A program made the position numbers and the translations under genes. A stretch of DNA of 64,000 bases from Candidatus Uabimicrobium amorphum (GTDB lineage Bacteria > Planctomycetota > Uabimicrobiia > Uabimicrobiales > Uabimicrobiaceae), in the NCBI RefSeq assembly GCF_009002475.1, contig NZ_AP019860.1:5222501-5286500 (forward strand), read 5' to 3'. Below, piece after piece: positions 18,265 to 26,766 of this stretch. The notes beneath the pieces are model-generated. The model did no database searches, was not told the origin of the DNA, and was given only the letters and a program-made list of their open reading frames with translations. The first letter of the stretch is position 1, and every line of letters begins with the position of its first letter.

Positions 18265-18323
18265 TTAAGGTTTTAGCTTTGCTAAAAGCCTTAATTCTCA
18301 TGCCTCTCCCACGGGAGAGGCAT
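18265..18323. terminator. Double stem-loop between convergent genes
   Basis: There are two adjacent inverted repeats. TTAAGG-TTTTAGC-TTT-GCTAAAA-GCCTTAA (18265-18294) has one bulge. ATGCCTCTCCC-AC-GGGAGAGGCAT (18300-18323) is an 11-bp GC-rich stem. They sit between the P450 and macro-domain genes and probably terminate both; T runs are short. Confidence 0.75.
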
Positions 18324-18371
18324 AACACGTCTTACTTCCAGCCATTTGTGCTATTTTATGCTGTCGCATAC

Positions 18372-19427
18372 TTATTCAAATACAACTAGATTTTGCGTTA
18401 CGGTGATTTGCAATTTATTTTGTGTGACGACATCGTCCCAGTTGCTGTATGGTTGTGGGGGGTTGTATTGTGTTTGTTGGATATCATACGCGCCTTGAAT
18501 TTCGGTCATTACTGTTATGGCGTTTGTCGCTGCGGCTTTTACACCATCGTCTGTTGATCTCGCCCCTACATAAAAATCATTCCCTGGCCATGAAACGTGG
18601 TCCCAGGCGACGGTACTAAATAACACGCAATCGCTAAAGTCGTCGCCTTGTTCCTCGTAGTGAACTGGTGGACATAATTGCGGTTTGTTTTCGTTTCCTT
18701 GGGTTAGAGGACGGACAAAGTATGAGATGCCGTTGATTTCATGACGTTCATTGCTGCACTCGCGATATGGGTCGTAGTACACCGCTTTTATGCTTGTGAA
18801 TCGTTGTCCGTGCTCGCGTAGTATCCTTTCCAAAGCCTGTTTTAATTGTGCTCCCAATGTACCGTGAAAGATTCCGGCAAATTGACCGCAACCAAGCCCG
18901 GGAATGGTGATAAACGCTTTTTTACCGTTGCTTTTGGCAGTGTCATTGGCGTATTGTAGTACGGGAAGTAGTCTGCGTTCATAAAGTTTGGCGTACGCGG
19001 TGCTATCAATTTGGTTTTTGTCAACGACCTCGTCCCAGTCGGCGGGCGTATTGCGGTATCCACAACGCACTAGTGCTCCGGGAGTAAAAAGTAAGTGACC
19101 TGCAAATGGTGTGTCGTATATTTTAGGACGTACATGCTTTCCGTCATCGTAAATTTCTACCGGCATGCAAATGCTAATATCTCCAAGTATTTTTAACTCG
19201 CTTAGCGTCCAATCCTTGCCATCACCTCTGACAGAGCTTTCAGCGAAAATTTGTGGTATTTTGGTTTGCATAAGCAATTCAATAAATTCATTGGCAGTGA
19301 TTGCGTGTGTGTCTTTGCCTTGTAGTTTTTCTTTTAAATAGGCTCCCGGTTTGGCGATGAGATTTGCTAAGTTCGATTGTATATGATCATAAGTTGTTTT
19401 GTGAAGAGTCACTATGTATTTTACCAT
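18372..19427 (-). CDS. Macro-domain-like protein
   Basis: A 351-residue protein. The central part has macro-domain character: KKAFITIPGLGCGQFAG resembles the ligand loop of ADP-ribose-binding macro domains, followed by a helix and the strand FTSIKAVYYDP. The last 110 residues include VLFSTVAWDHVSWPGNDFY and GVKAAATNAI, which resembles a further macro-type phosphate loop. Such proteins bind or hydrolyse ADP-ribose derivatives; activity here is not shown. It has no signal peptide. AAGGA lies 7 nt before ATG. It follows an EEP-family gene by 11 nt, so it is probably the last gene of the operon-like run from 26.6 kb. Confidence 0.65.
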   Translation of the reverse strand: MVKYIVTLHKTTYDHIQSNLANLIAKPGAYLKEKLQGKDTHAITANEFIELLMQTKIPQIFAESSVRGDGKDWTLSELKILGDISICMPVEIYDDGKHVRPKIYDTPFAGHLLFTPGALVRCGYRNTPADWDEVVDKNQIDSTAYAKLYERRLLPVLQYANDTAKSNGKKAFITIPGLGCGQFAGIFHGTLGAQLKQALERILREHGQRFTSIKAVYYDPYRECSNERHEINGISYFVRPLTQGNENKPQLCPPVHYEEQGDDFSDCVLFSTVAWDHVSWPGNDFYVGARSTDDGVKAAATNAITVMTEIQGAYDIQQTQYNPPQPYSNWDDVVTQNKLQITVTQNLVVFE

Positions 19428-19438
19428 GGTTTTGTCCT

Positions 19439-20245
19439 TTACTTAAAATCTAAATCAACAACAACAGGATGATGATCCATATCTGTTGTCTTTACGTTTA
19501 ATATTGGTCCACCGCGTTTTATGGTAAATCCCGAAGCAAAGATGTAATCTAGACGCCGATCTGGCTCTGCGGTACTTCCTTTCATGATGGTGGTGTCCTT
19601 TAGAGATTTGGCGATGTAGTTGTAGCTTTCTACATCGAGTTGTTCGCTATCGGAAAACAAATCGCGGCGTTTATCTAAATCGATGTCAATATTTAAGTCA
19701 CCCGCCAAAATTTTATATTTTGTGGGTTTGCTGTGTAATAAATCTACGGATAGTCCAATGACGGTATTTCTTTTTTTGGCAGAGTAGGCGCTCGCATGTA
19801 GGGCAACAATTGACATGACATTTGTTTTGAAGTGATAGTCACATATCAAAAAATGTCGTGGATCAGCGGCAATAGATTTTGACCGTATGATATAGCCACC
19901 CTTATAAAAAATGGCGCTATGGCGGTTGCTTCCCTTGGTAATGATAAATCGCCAACCATTTAATTGGTGAGAAATGTTGCGCGCTTGGTAAATGCTATCT
20001 AGTTCCTGCAGTACCACAATGTCCGCTTGTAAATTTTTCATGGCATTTACAACGCGCGGTACAGATCGGTAACGTAGAGCGTTGCCCGTTTTTCCCGTAC
20101 TCCCTCCTACATTCCATGTAATAATACGTAAGTCTTGCTTGTGTGTTTTAGAAAATTGATAATTTTTGTTGATGACTTCGCGACTGGTGTAGGAATAAAT
20201 CCCCATGGTGATGGCGAGTAGCCACAAGATGATTTCCGCTTTCAT
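19439..20245 (-). CDS. Endonuclease/exonuclease/phosphatase (EEP) family hydrolase with N-terminal signal-anchor
   Basis: A 268-residue protein. A hydrophobic signal or anchor at residues 4-19 precedes the EEP core: IITWNVGG (41-48), IVVLQELDS, ILAGDLNID, RLDYIFASG and DMDHHPVVVDL. These give the metal-binding Asn/Glu and the catalytic Asp/His pair of Mg-dependent phosphodiesterases (DNases, sphingomyelinase-like or inositol phosphatases). The exported position favours an extracytoplasmic nuclease or phosphoesterase. ATG 20245 is preferred: GGGAGG lies 5 nt upstream, and it overlaps the permease stop by 4 nt (ATGA). Confidence 0.9.
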   Translation of the reverse strand: MKAEIILWLLAITMGIYSYTSREVINKNYQFSKTHKQDLRIITWNVGGSTGKTGNALRYRSVPRVVNAMKNLQADIVVLQELDSIYQARNISHQLNGWRFIITKGSNRHSAIFYKGGYIIRSKSIAADPRHFLICDYHFKTNVMSIVALHASAYSAKKRNTVIGLSVDLLHSKPTKYKILAGDLNIDIDLDKRRDLFSDSEQLDVESYNYIAKSLKDTTIMKGSTAEPDRRLDYIFASGFTIKRGGPILNVKTTDMDHHPVVVDLDFK

Positions 20246-21078
20246 ATTTCCTCCCGTAAACGAAACTGACGGTGCGCTAAGGCAAGAAACGCAAAGGTAA
20301 ACATCAGGATGCACGACGCATCTTCAAAGACGCGATCCCACAAAATGTTTTCGCGAAATACTTCGCGCCAAAAACCCATATATGAAGTAAAAAAATACGG
20401 GCGCAATTTGGCAAAAAAGTGAATTTCGCTCATCACGTATAAAATGAGATAAATGGCGATAGAAGTCGATACGGCATTTAGGGGATTTCGTATCCATGTG
20501 GAGAGGTAAAAACTCATCGCCAAAGGAGCGCTAAGAGATATTGTGGCGAGTATCCACGCATACGTAAATGCTATGAGAGCTTGGTTTTGTGTCAGACTTT
20601 GGTGTACATGTGTCATTTGTAAAACACCTGGATATAAATTGAGTGTTCCCCAACCAACAAGAATTAGCCCGATCGTAAGAGCAAATGACAACAGAAATCC
20701 TACGAGAATAAACAAGTACAAAAAAGAAACGAGTAATTTACTGAAGAATATGCGTGAACGTGACAATGGGCGGGCGAGCATGAGGTATAGTGTGCGTTTA
20801 CTCGTTTCTCCGGCAATTTGCGCTCCGCCTTCTGTTGCTGCAAAGATAGGTAAAACCATCATTACCGCAAAATAAAAGGCATATAAGGCGAAGGTGAGTC
20901 CATTGAAATAGCTGCGGTTTTCAAAGGTGTAGCGAAAAGTAACTTGTCCACCCGTTTCTGTTTGTGCATATGTATAAAAGCCAAACAAAATAAAGAATAA
21001 ATACAAAACAATGGACAGTATAGAATAAGACGGACGGTGCGAACGCTGTAATTTGTGGTATTCAAATTTATAAATCAT
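20242..21078 (-). CDS. ABC-2-type transporter permease
   Basis: A 278-residue permease with about six hydrophobic helices (YSILSIVLYLFFILFGFYTY, LYAFYFAVMMVLPIFAA, LVSFLYLFILVGFLLSFAL and others). It contains the ABC-2 block GETSKRTLYLMLARPLSRSRIFFSKLL typical of permeases of the NatB/YhaP/GldF type. ATG 21078 overlaps the end of the ATPase gene by 11 nt; an in-frame ATG at 21150 would overlap by 83 nt. It pairs with the ATPase at 21068-21997. The substrate is unknown. Confidence 0.88.
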   Translation of the reverse strand: MIYKFEYHKLQRSHRPSYSILSIVLYLFFILFGFYTYAQTETGGQVTFRYTFENRSYFNGLTFALYAFYFAVMMVLPIFAATEGGAQIAGETSKRTLYLMLARPLSRSRIFFSKLLVSFLYLFILVGFLLSFALTIGLILVGWGTLNLYPGVLQMTHVHQSLTQNQALIAFTYAWILATISLSAPLAMSFYLSTWIRNPLNAVSTSIAIYLILYVMSEIHFFAKLRPYFFTSYMGFWREVFRENILWDRVFEDASCILMFTFAFLALAHRQFRLREEI

Positions 21079-21997
21079 TTTGTTTCTCTTTATTCTGTAA
21101 CTCTTCGAGAAAAGCATCTTCCAAAGATACTTTGTGGTGGTAAAATTCACATAATTTTATGTCGTGATGCTGTAATGTATCGCGCATTTCTTCGAGTTCC
21201 ATTGTATTGGCTTGCAATTGAAAAGTATGGTTACTTTCGATTTTTGCATGAGGAAAAATTTGCGGAATCATGGTGATGTCACCGTGTATTTTCACCTGGA
21301 GTGTAGATTTGGTTTTGATAAGGTCTTTGATATTGCCATAGAAGATCTTCTTACCTTCGTGGATAAAAAGAACGCGGTCGGCAATTTTCTCAATTTCGGA
21401 CAACAAGTGACTGGAAAGTAGTATCGTGACTTGGTGTTCGTCGCGGAGTTTGCATAGTAAAACCCTTAGTTCACGAATGGCGAGTGGGTCAAGTCCATCT
21501 GTCGGTTCATCTAGCACCAAAAGTTCGGGCATTGGTAATAAGGCTTGTGCTAAGATGAGGCGTTGGCGCATACCAAAAGAGAATCCTGCGACGCGGTCGT
21601 GAACTCTCTCTTTGAGGCCGACGAGACTGAGAACACGTTCAATTTCCTGTTGTTGCGGATATTCTTTTTTGGGTAAACCCAAACGCACTAAAAATTCCAT
21701 GTTTTCCCAGGCGGTAAGATTATCATAAAGAGGCGGTGGCGCAAAGGCAAAGCGTACCTTGCGCATTACTTTTTCGCGTTTTATGTAAGGCTCATAACCA
21801 AAAACCTCCATCTTTCCCGCAGTAGGACGTAAAAACCCCGCAAGAATTTTGAGCAAGGTACTTTTTCCCGCACCATTTGCTCCCACAAGAGCCAGTATTT
21901 CTCCCGAGAAGATATCGAAATCAATTTCGTGGAGTGCCTGACGCTTGCCATATATGTGGTTGATTTTCTTTGCAGTGACGAGAACGTTATTTGTCAT
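21068..21997 (-). CDS. ABC transporter ATP-binding protein
   Basis: A 309-residue ATPase. Walker A is GANGAGKST, the Q-loop region is RFAFAPPPLYDNLTA, the signature is FSFGMRQRL, Walker B is LLVLDEPTDGLD and the switch His is in LLSSHLLSE. It is of the DrrA/CcmA-like type that drives ABC-2 permeases, with a C-terminal regulatory segment of about 80 residues. A GTG at 22006 adjoins the previous stop, but ATG 21997 has AGG 8 nt upstream and is preferred. Confidence 0.93.
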   Translation of the reverse strand: MTNNVLVTAKKINHIYGKRQALHEIDFDIFSGEILALVGANGAGKSTLLKILAGFLRPTAGKMEVFGYEPYIKREKVMRKVRFAFAPPPLYDNLTAWENMEFLVRLGLPKKEYPQQQEIERVLSLVGLKERVHDRVAGFSFGMRQRLILAQALLPMPELLVLDEPTDGLDPLAIRELRVLLCKLRDEHQVTILLSSHLLSEIEKIADRVLFIHEGKKIFYGNIKDLIKTKSTLQVKIHGDITMIPQIFPHAKIESNHTFQLQANTMELEEMRDTLQHHDIKLCEFYHHKVSLEDAFLEELQNKEKQNDL

Positions 21998-22006
21998 ATG
22001 ATTCAC

Positions 22007-22630
22007 CTAAGAAGAAATTTTCTGGTAAATGGGCATATCATTTAGTTGTGTGTAGCAATCTATAAAAGGACTACCTATGAGGTTTTCTTTACTCCCCAAT
22101 ACCAAGTAACCATTTTTTTGTAAACTTTGGTGTAGAAGAGTAAATATATCACGACGTTTGGTTAATCCATAGTAACAAATGGCATTGCGGCAAAAAATGA
22201 CTTGAAATTCTCCCGGCGATGAGTCATTGGTGAAATCGTGATGCCGAAATGCAATCATTTTTCGTAAGTTTTCGCGGAAAGAAAAACCGCTAGGCGTTTG
22301 ATGGCAAAAAACTTCGAGAGTTTTCTTTCCGCCACTTTGTACATAATTTTGCTGTGACTCTTGCCAAATGTTTTGTGAAAAAACATTGTTTTGTGCTGTA
22401 TCAATACGCTCGTGGGCAACATCAGTTGCGTATAGTTGAGATTTAGGGGATAGGTCTTCTTCGTATAACAATGTTGCCATTGAGTATACTTCTTCTCCTG
22501 TTGAACACGCGGTATGCCAGATATAAATGGATTCGCGTGCTCGTAATTGAGGTGCAATGTAATCGCGGAAGTATTTCCACATCGCGGTGTTGCGAAACAG
22601 TAGTGTGATCGGTGGTATTGGCTTTGACAA
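22007..22630 (-). CDS. CheR-type methyltransferase, catalytic domain only
   Basis: A 207-residue protein covering the CheR catalytic domain: TLLFRNTAMWKYFRD, IYIWHTACSTGEEVYSMA (AdoMet motif I), LYATDVAHERI and FQVIFCRNAICYY. CheR enzymes methylate glutamates of chemoreceptors. The N-terminal helical domain of about 70 residues found in full-length CheR is absent, and no chemotaxis genes are nearby, so the target is open. The start is TTG with AAGGA 9 nt upstream. It follows the SNF2 gene by 23 nt. Confidence 0.83.
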   Translation of the reverse strand: MSKPIPPITLLFRNTAMWKYFRDYIAPQLRARESIYIWHTACSTGEEVYSMATLLYEEDLSPKSQLYATDVAHERIDTAQNNVFSQNIWQESQQNYVQSGGKKTLEVFCHQTPSGFSFRENLRKMIAFRHHDFTNDSSPGEFQVIFCRNAICYYGLTKRRDIFTLLHQSLQKNGYLVLGSKENLIGSPFIDCYTQLNDMPIYQKISS

Positions 22631-22653
22631 TCTTGTAATTCCTTGTTTATCAT

Positions 22654-25600
22654 TTACTCTGTCAGTAACTGCAACAACATTTTGGCATCTAGTTTACTTG
22701 GTTTGTTAGTACCGTCAAGAATTTTTGAAGCGAGGTCGCGCTTGTTTTCATGAAGACCAATAATTTTTTGTTCAATGGTGTGGTTTGTCACCAAGCGGTA
22801 TACGGTAACGACTTTTTTTTGTCCGATGCGATGTGCGCGGTCTGTGGCTTGGTCTTCTGCCGCGGGATTCCACCATGGGTCTAAGTGAATAACAAAATTC
22901 GCCTCGGTCAGATTCAGCCCTACACCTCCTGCTTTCAGGCTGATTAAAAAGACTTGTGATTCGCCATTTTGAAAAAGATCAATGCGTTTTTGTCGCTGTT
23001 TTTGTGTGGTACTACCATCGAGATATTGGTAGAGAATGTTTTTATCTTTTACGATTTTTTCTGCCATTTTTAAGTAATCGACGAATTGACTAAAAACCAA
23101 AACTTTATCCTTGCCTTGCATAATTTCATCGAGGATTTCGCCAAACACTTGTAATTTGGAGCTAACGATTTGGCTATTGGGGTGCACTAGTTGTGGATGA
23201 CAGCACGCGCGGCGCAGACGCATAATTTCCGCTAAAATCTCAATGTGTTTTTGTCCTTCTTCTCGTTGACTTTTGCTCTTGGTGAACCGTTCTATTGATT
23301 TTTGGCGCAGGGCTTCGTAAAAATTGTTTTCCTCGTGACTCATGTCAATATACATTACTTTTTCGATTTTTTCTGGCAAGTCTTTGAGTACTTGGTTTTT
23401 TGTCCTCCGCAAAATGAAGGGCGCAACCATGTTCTTTAAACGTTGTGTGGCATTTTCACATTTGTGGAGTTCTATGGGAACAATGAATTTATTTTTAAAT
23501 GTCTGTAGGGAGCCTAAAAGCCCTGGATTGATGAAGTGGAACAAGGTCCATAGTTCGTGCAAGCTGTTTTCTACTGGTGTTCCTGTGGTAATCATACGGA
23601 ATTTACTTTGTAGTTTCAGTGCCGCCTGAGTTCTTTTTGCATAGATATTCTTTATCGATTGCGCCTCGTCTAAAATAACAATATTCCACTTCTTTTTGCT
23701 AAACACATCTGCGCGATTTTGCAAAATACCGTAACTGGTGATGAGTAAATCTCCGTTTTTTAGACGTTTAAGTAAAGCATTTGGCGATTGGCTATTAAAG
23801 ACGTAAGGGGTTAAGGAGGGGGTAAACTTATTGCATTCGATGGCCCAATTTATGCACACCGATGTCGGTGCCACAACCAGAGAAGCTCCTTTGTTTTTAT
23901 TTTTCAAAAGCAAAGCTAAGGTTTGGATGGTTTTTCCAAGACCCATGTCATCGGCAAGACACGCTCCAACGCCCCATTCTAAGAGTTGCGAAAGCCAGAT
24001 AAATCCTTGTTTTTGGTAGGGGCGTAGTGTGGCATTGAAATCTTGGGGGATATTTACTTGTTGGCTACGTATTTTGTTGATTTTTTGCACGTGTTTTTGC
24101 CATTCAATGTTATATTCCACTTCATCAAAACCGGAGAGTATGTTGCCCACATGAGGTGCTAGAGCTTTGTGTATACGCTTTTTATCCATACACAACGATA
24201 GTTCTTCTAATTTTTGACGGAGTTCGTTAGTGACGATGGCAAAGTGGTCGTCACTAAGTTGGATGTAGTTGTTATTGTCGAGAAATTTTAGGAACTTTTT
24301 GATATCCCATACGCGCTTGTCATCAATGTGAATTTGACTGTCCAATTCAAACCAATCTTTTTTCTGCACGACTTTTAAACTTACACTTCCCAAGCTGCTG
24401 ATGTTCGGTTTTTTACCATGGATCCATTCGATGGGGATTGTATCTTTCCATTTGAGTAGTAATTGTAAACACTCCGCGGTGTCTAGCTCCCACGAATAAT
24501 TGTCGGCAGGTAAAGAGACACTTTCTACAATTTTTTGTGCGTCATGCTTTTCACTTTTGACGTTGCGCGATAGATACCTTTTCGTTGCGGCGTCAAAAAA
24601 TGTCTGTGTGCCTTCACCAGGAGGAAATACTTGTTCCTCGCCAAATGGTTTAACGATTAAGTCGGCGCGAAAATCTTTATTCAGTATTTTATCGAATCGC
24701 GCATAAACTTTTGTAGGAACTTCGACAAATTCGATATTTCCCATGTCAGTGTTTGGTGAGAGAATATCCATTTCTTTGGCAATGAGTTTGGTGACGTTTT
24801 GTATTTGTTCCTTCGCGGTATTTGGTAAAATGAGTTGTTGTCCCATCATACGCAGTATTTCACCCTGACGTTCACTGAGTGTGATTACGCGTATTTTGTT
24901 TTCTTCACACAGGCATATGATATTGTCTTGCGCTAAATTATACGGAAATAGAAATTTGTAGTTCGTCGACGTTTTCTCCAGAACAATATGTGGCGTTTCG
25001 GCGACAACCTCTACTTGGGTGTGCGGCTCTTTCCCCCAAAATACGTAAGGGTGGCCGACCATTTTTGCCACCACGGGTTTCCATTGCGCGCTTCGCGAAT
25101 ATGCGTAGCTTGCACGGCGTTCTTCTTCGTAAATTTCTCGATCTTGTTGTGTGGGCACATCCGAAGTCGATGTGAATTTTGCCTTGCGCCCCTTGTTCCA
25201 TGTACCATTGGCGCGTAACGTTTGTTCTCGTGCCTCTATACGCCAATTGCGATTTTTTTTTATTTCTATAAACCATGCAATCCTGGTATCTTTTTGCGTT
25301 TCGCCCTGCAAGTATTCGGTGATCATTTGTAAAGAACGTTTCCATCTTTCTTCGAGCTGTACAGCATCGACGAGTAGATATTGACCACAATCACCGTAGA
25401 TTTGCTCTCGGGCATCGCCATATAAAACGAAGAAAAGGTTGGCGGCCACCCATGTATAGCTATTTTGCATGGCATATTCGTGAAAGGCAATGATTTGCAT
25501 ATGATGGCACTCTACGGGGGCAGATTTTTTGATCCACTGAGTGACAATCATCGCAAAGAAACGCAATATAGGTTGTTGTTGCGGCTGTACAAACTCTTCG

Positions 25601-26598
25601 CAGAGACGTTGGGCATTGCTAAAATCGTTGTCCATAGCATCTTCTATTGCCGATAAAATAACAAAAAAGCTTGTGTATTCTGTGTCCCAGACCTCGGCTT
25701 GTTGCGAGAGTTTTTGCAAACGACCTTGGCGATTTTTTTCGTTGCTAAACAATAAACACAACAACGCAAAAAACGCATAGAAATCTTCAAAACAATCCTT
25801 TTTACTGATACGGTGGTATTGCTTGATACCTTTATCGAATATTTTCCACGCCGCATCTGCGTCCTTGCGTAAGAATCGATCCATACCACGTAGCATGGAA
25901 GCGTACGGCAAACCATCTGCGAAATCACATTGTGAAATTTCTAAGGCTTGTGAGATTTTTCCTTGTAAGAAACACATATTTGCCCATTGTTTACGCACCA
26001 CATGACTTTCTGAGCAAGAATACAAGTTTTGTTGCACCATTTGTTGTAGATCATCGGGAAGTGCTTTCAATTCTACAATATACTTCGATAGAACATCGTG
26101 AAGATAATAGCATAATATTTTTGTGGGGAGTTTTTGCTGCCATGCCATGGGTAAGTTGCGACAAGATGTAAGCGTTATTTGACTTTGGGTTAGAAAATTT
26201 GGCATGCTTTGTTGTATTTTTTGCGCCGTGGAGATGTAGAGATTTTCATCTTTTTTGAGAATAGCAATTTCCAAAAGCTCGGGTCCCCCCAGGGAAAAAC
26301 GCGTAAAATTTTCATTTATTTGTTCGTAAGTGACTTGTAAAAGATGCTCAAAATATGGTTGCTGCAATAAATCATTGATCACATCACTCCAGTAATCGAC
26401 GCGGTTAAATTGATAACTGCGGTAAAAGTAGCGCAGACGATTGTGTACAATTTCTGAAATTTCCCGCGAGGTAAGTGTTTCTCCGTTAAAGTTACCAAAT
26501 CTGTGTACGATATTTTCTATTTCGTACGGTTCGCCACCACATAAAGTGGCGATTTGCAGAATAAATTTTTCAGTTGCCGATAACTGCTCGTACTTCAA
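22654..26598 (-). CDS. SNF2/RapA-family helicase with long N-terminal region
   Basis: A 1314-residue protein. The SNF2 ATPase lies in the C-terminal third: DDMGLGKTIQTLALL near residue 883, SLVVAPTSVCINWAIE, DEAQSIKN near 978, TGTPVENSLHELW, FILRRTKNQVLKDLPEK, and the helicase C-lobe with VFSQF, SLKAGGVGLNLTEAN near 1228 and DRAHRIGQ. Enzymes of this type translocate on double-stranded DNA and remodel protein-DNA complexes. The first 870 residues are mostly helical and not recognised, apart from a partly conserved region just before the ATPase (residues 700-860) typical of bacterial SNF2 proteins. It heads a same-strand run with CheR, ABC, EEP and macro-domain genes. Confidence 0.95.
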   Translation of the reverse strand: MKYEQLSATEKFILQIATLCGGEPYEIENIVHRFGNFNGETLTSREISEIVHNRLRYFYRSYQFNRVDYWSDVINDLLQQPYFEHLLQVTYEQINENFTRFSLGGPELLEIAILKKDENLYISTAQKIQQSMPNFLTQSQITLTSCRNLPMAWQQKLPTKILCYYLHDVLSKYIVELKALPDDLQQMVQQNLYSCSESHVVRKQWANMCFLQGKISQALEISQCDFADGLPYASMLRGMDRFLRKDADAAWKIFDKGIKQYHRISKKDCFEDFYAFFALLCLLFSNEKNRQGRLQKLSQQAEVWDTEYTSFFVILSAIEDAMDNDFSNAQRLCEEFVQPQQQPILRFFAMIVTQWIKKSAPVECHHMQIIAFHEYAMQNSYTWVAANLFFVLYGDAREQIYGDCGQYLLVDAVQLEERWKRSLQMITEYLQGETQKDTRIAWFIEIKKNRNWRIEAREQTLRANGTWNKGRKAKFTSTSDVPTQQDREIYEEERRASYAYSRSAQWKPVVAKMVGHPYVFWGKEPHTQVEVVAETPHIVLEKTSTNYKFLFPYNLAQDNIICLCEENKIRVITLSERQGEILRMMGQQLILPNTAKEQIQNVTKLIAKEMDILSPNTDMGNIEFVEVPTKVYARFDKILNKDFRADLIVKPFGEEQVFPPGEGTQTFFDAATKRYLSRNVKSEKHDAQKIVESVSLPADNYSWELDTAECLQLLLKWKDTIPIEWIHGKKPNISSLGSVSLKVVQKKDWFELDSQIHIDDKRVWDIKKFLKFLDNNNYIQLSDDHFAIVTNELRQKLEELSLCMDKKRIHKALAPHVGNILSGFDEVEYNIEWQKHVQKINKIRSQQVNIPQDFNATLRPYQKQGFIWLSQLLEWGVGACLADDMGLGKTIQTLALLLKNKNKGASLVVAPTSVCINWAIECNKFTPSLTPYVFNSQSPNALLKRLKNGDLLITSYGILQNRADVFSKKKWNIVILDEAQSIKNIYAKRTQAALKLQSKFRMITTGTPVENSLHELWTLFHFINPGLLGSLQTFKNKFIVPIELHKCENATQRLKNMVAPFILRRTKNQVLKDLPEKIEKVMYIDMSHEENNFYEALRQKSIERFTKSKSQREEGQKHIEILAEIMRLRRACCHPQLVHPNSQIVSSKLQVFGEILDEIMQGKDKVLVFSQFVDYLKMAEKIVKDKNILYQYLDGSTTQKQRQKRIDLFQNGESQVFLISLKAGGVGLNLTEANFVIHLDPWWNPAAEDQATDRAHRIGQKKVVTVYRLVTNHTIEQKIIGLHENKRDLASKILDGTNKPSKLDAKMLLQLLTE

Positions 26599-26766
26599 AG
26601 CTTTTCTCCCATAGATTTTACAAAGTGTTGTCGCTCAAATTATAACACGCCAACGTACAAAATAACGGTAATTTTCTTGACAACTATTTTATGAATTTTT
26701 ACCGTGTACTAATTGTCTATACTATGGTATATGGCGCTATTCTATTTTATACTTTGGGGAAAACAG

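Noticed and set aside
22255..22653. Alternative frame overlapping the CheR-type gene, considered as a lost CheR N-terminal domain
   Set aside because: Its sequence has no CheR N-domain features, and the CheR frame has its own ribosome site before TTG 22630; a frameshift is not needed to explain it.
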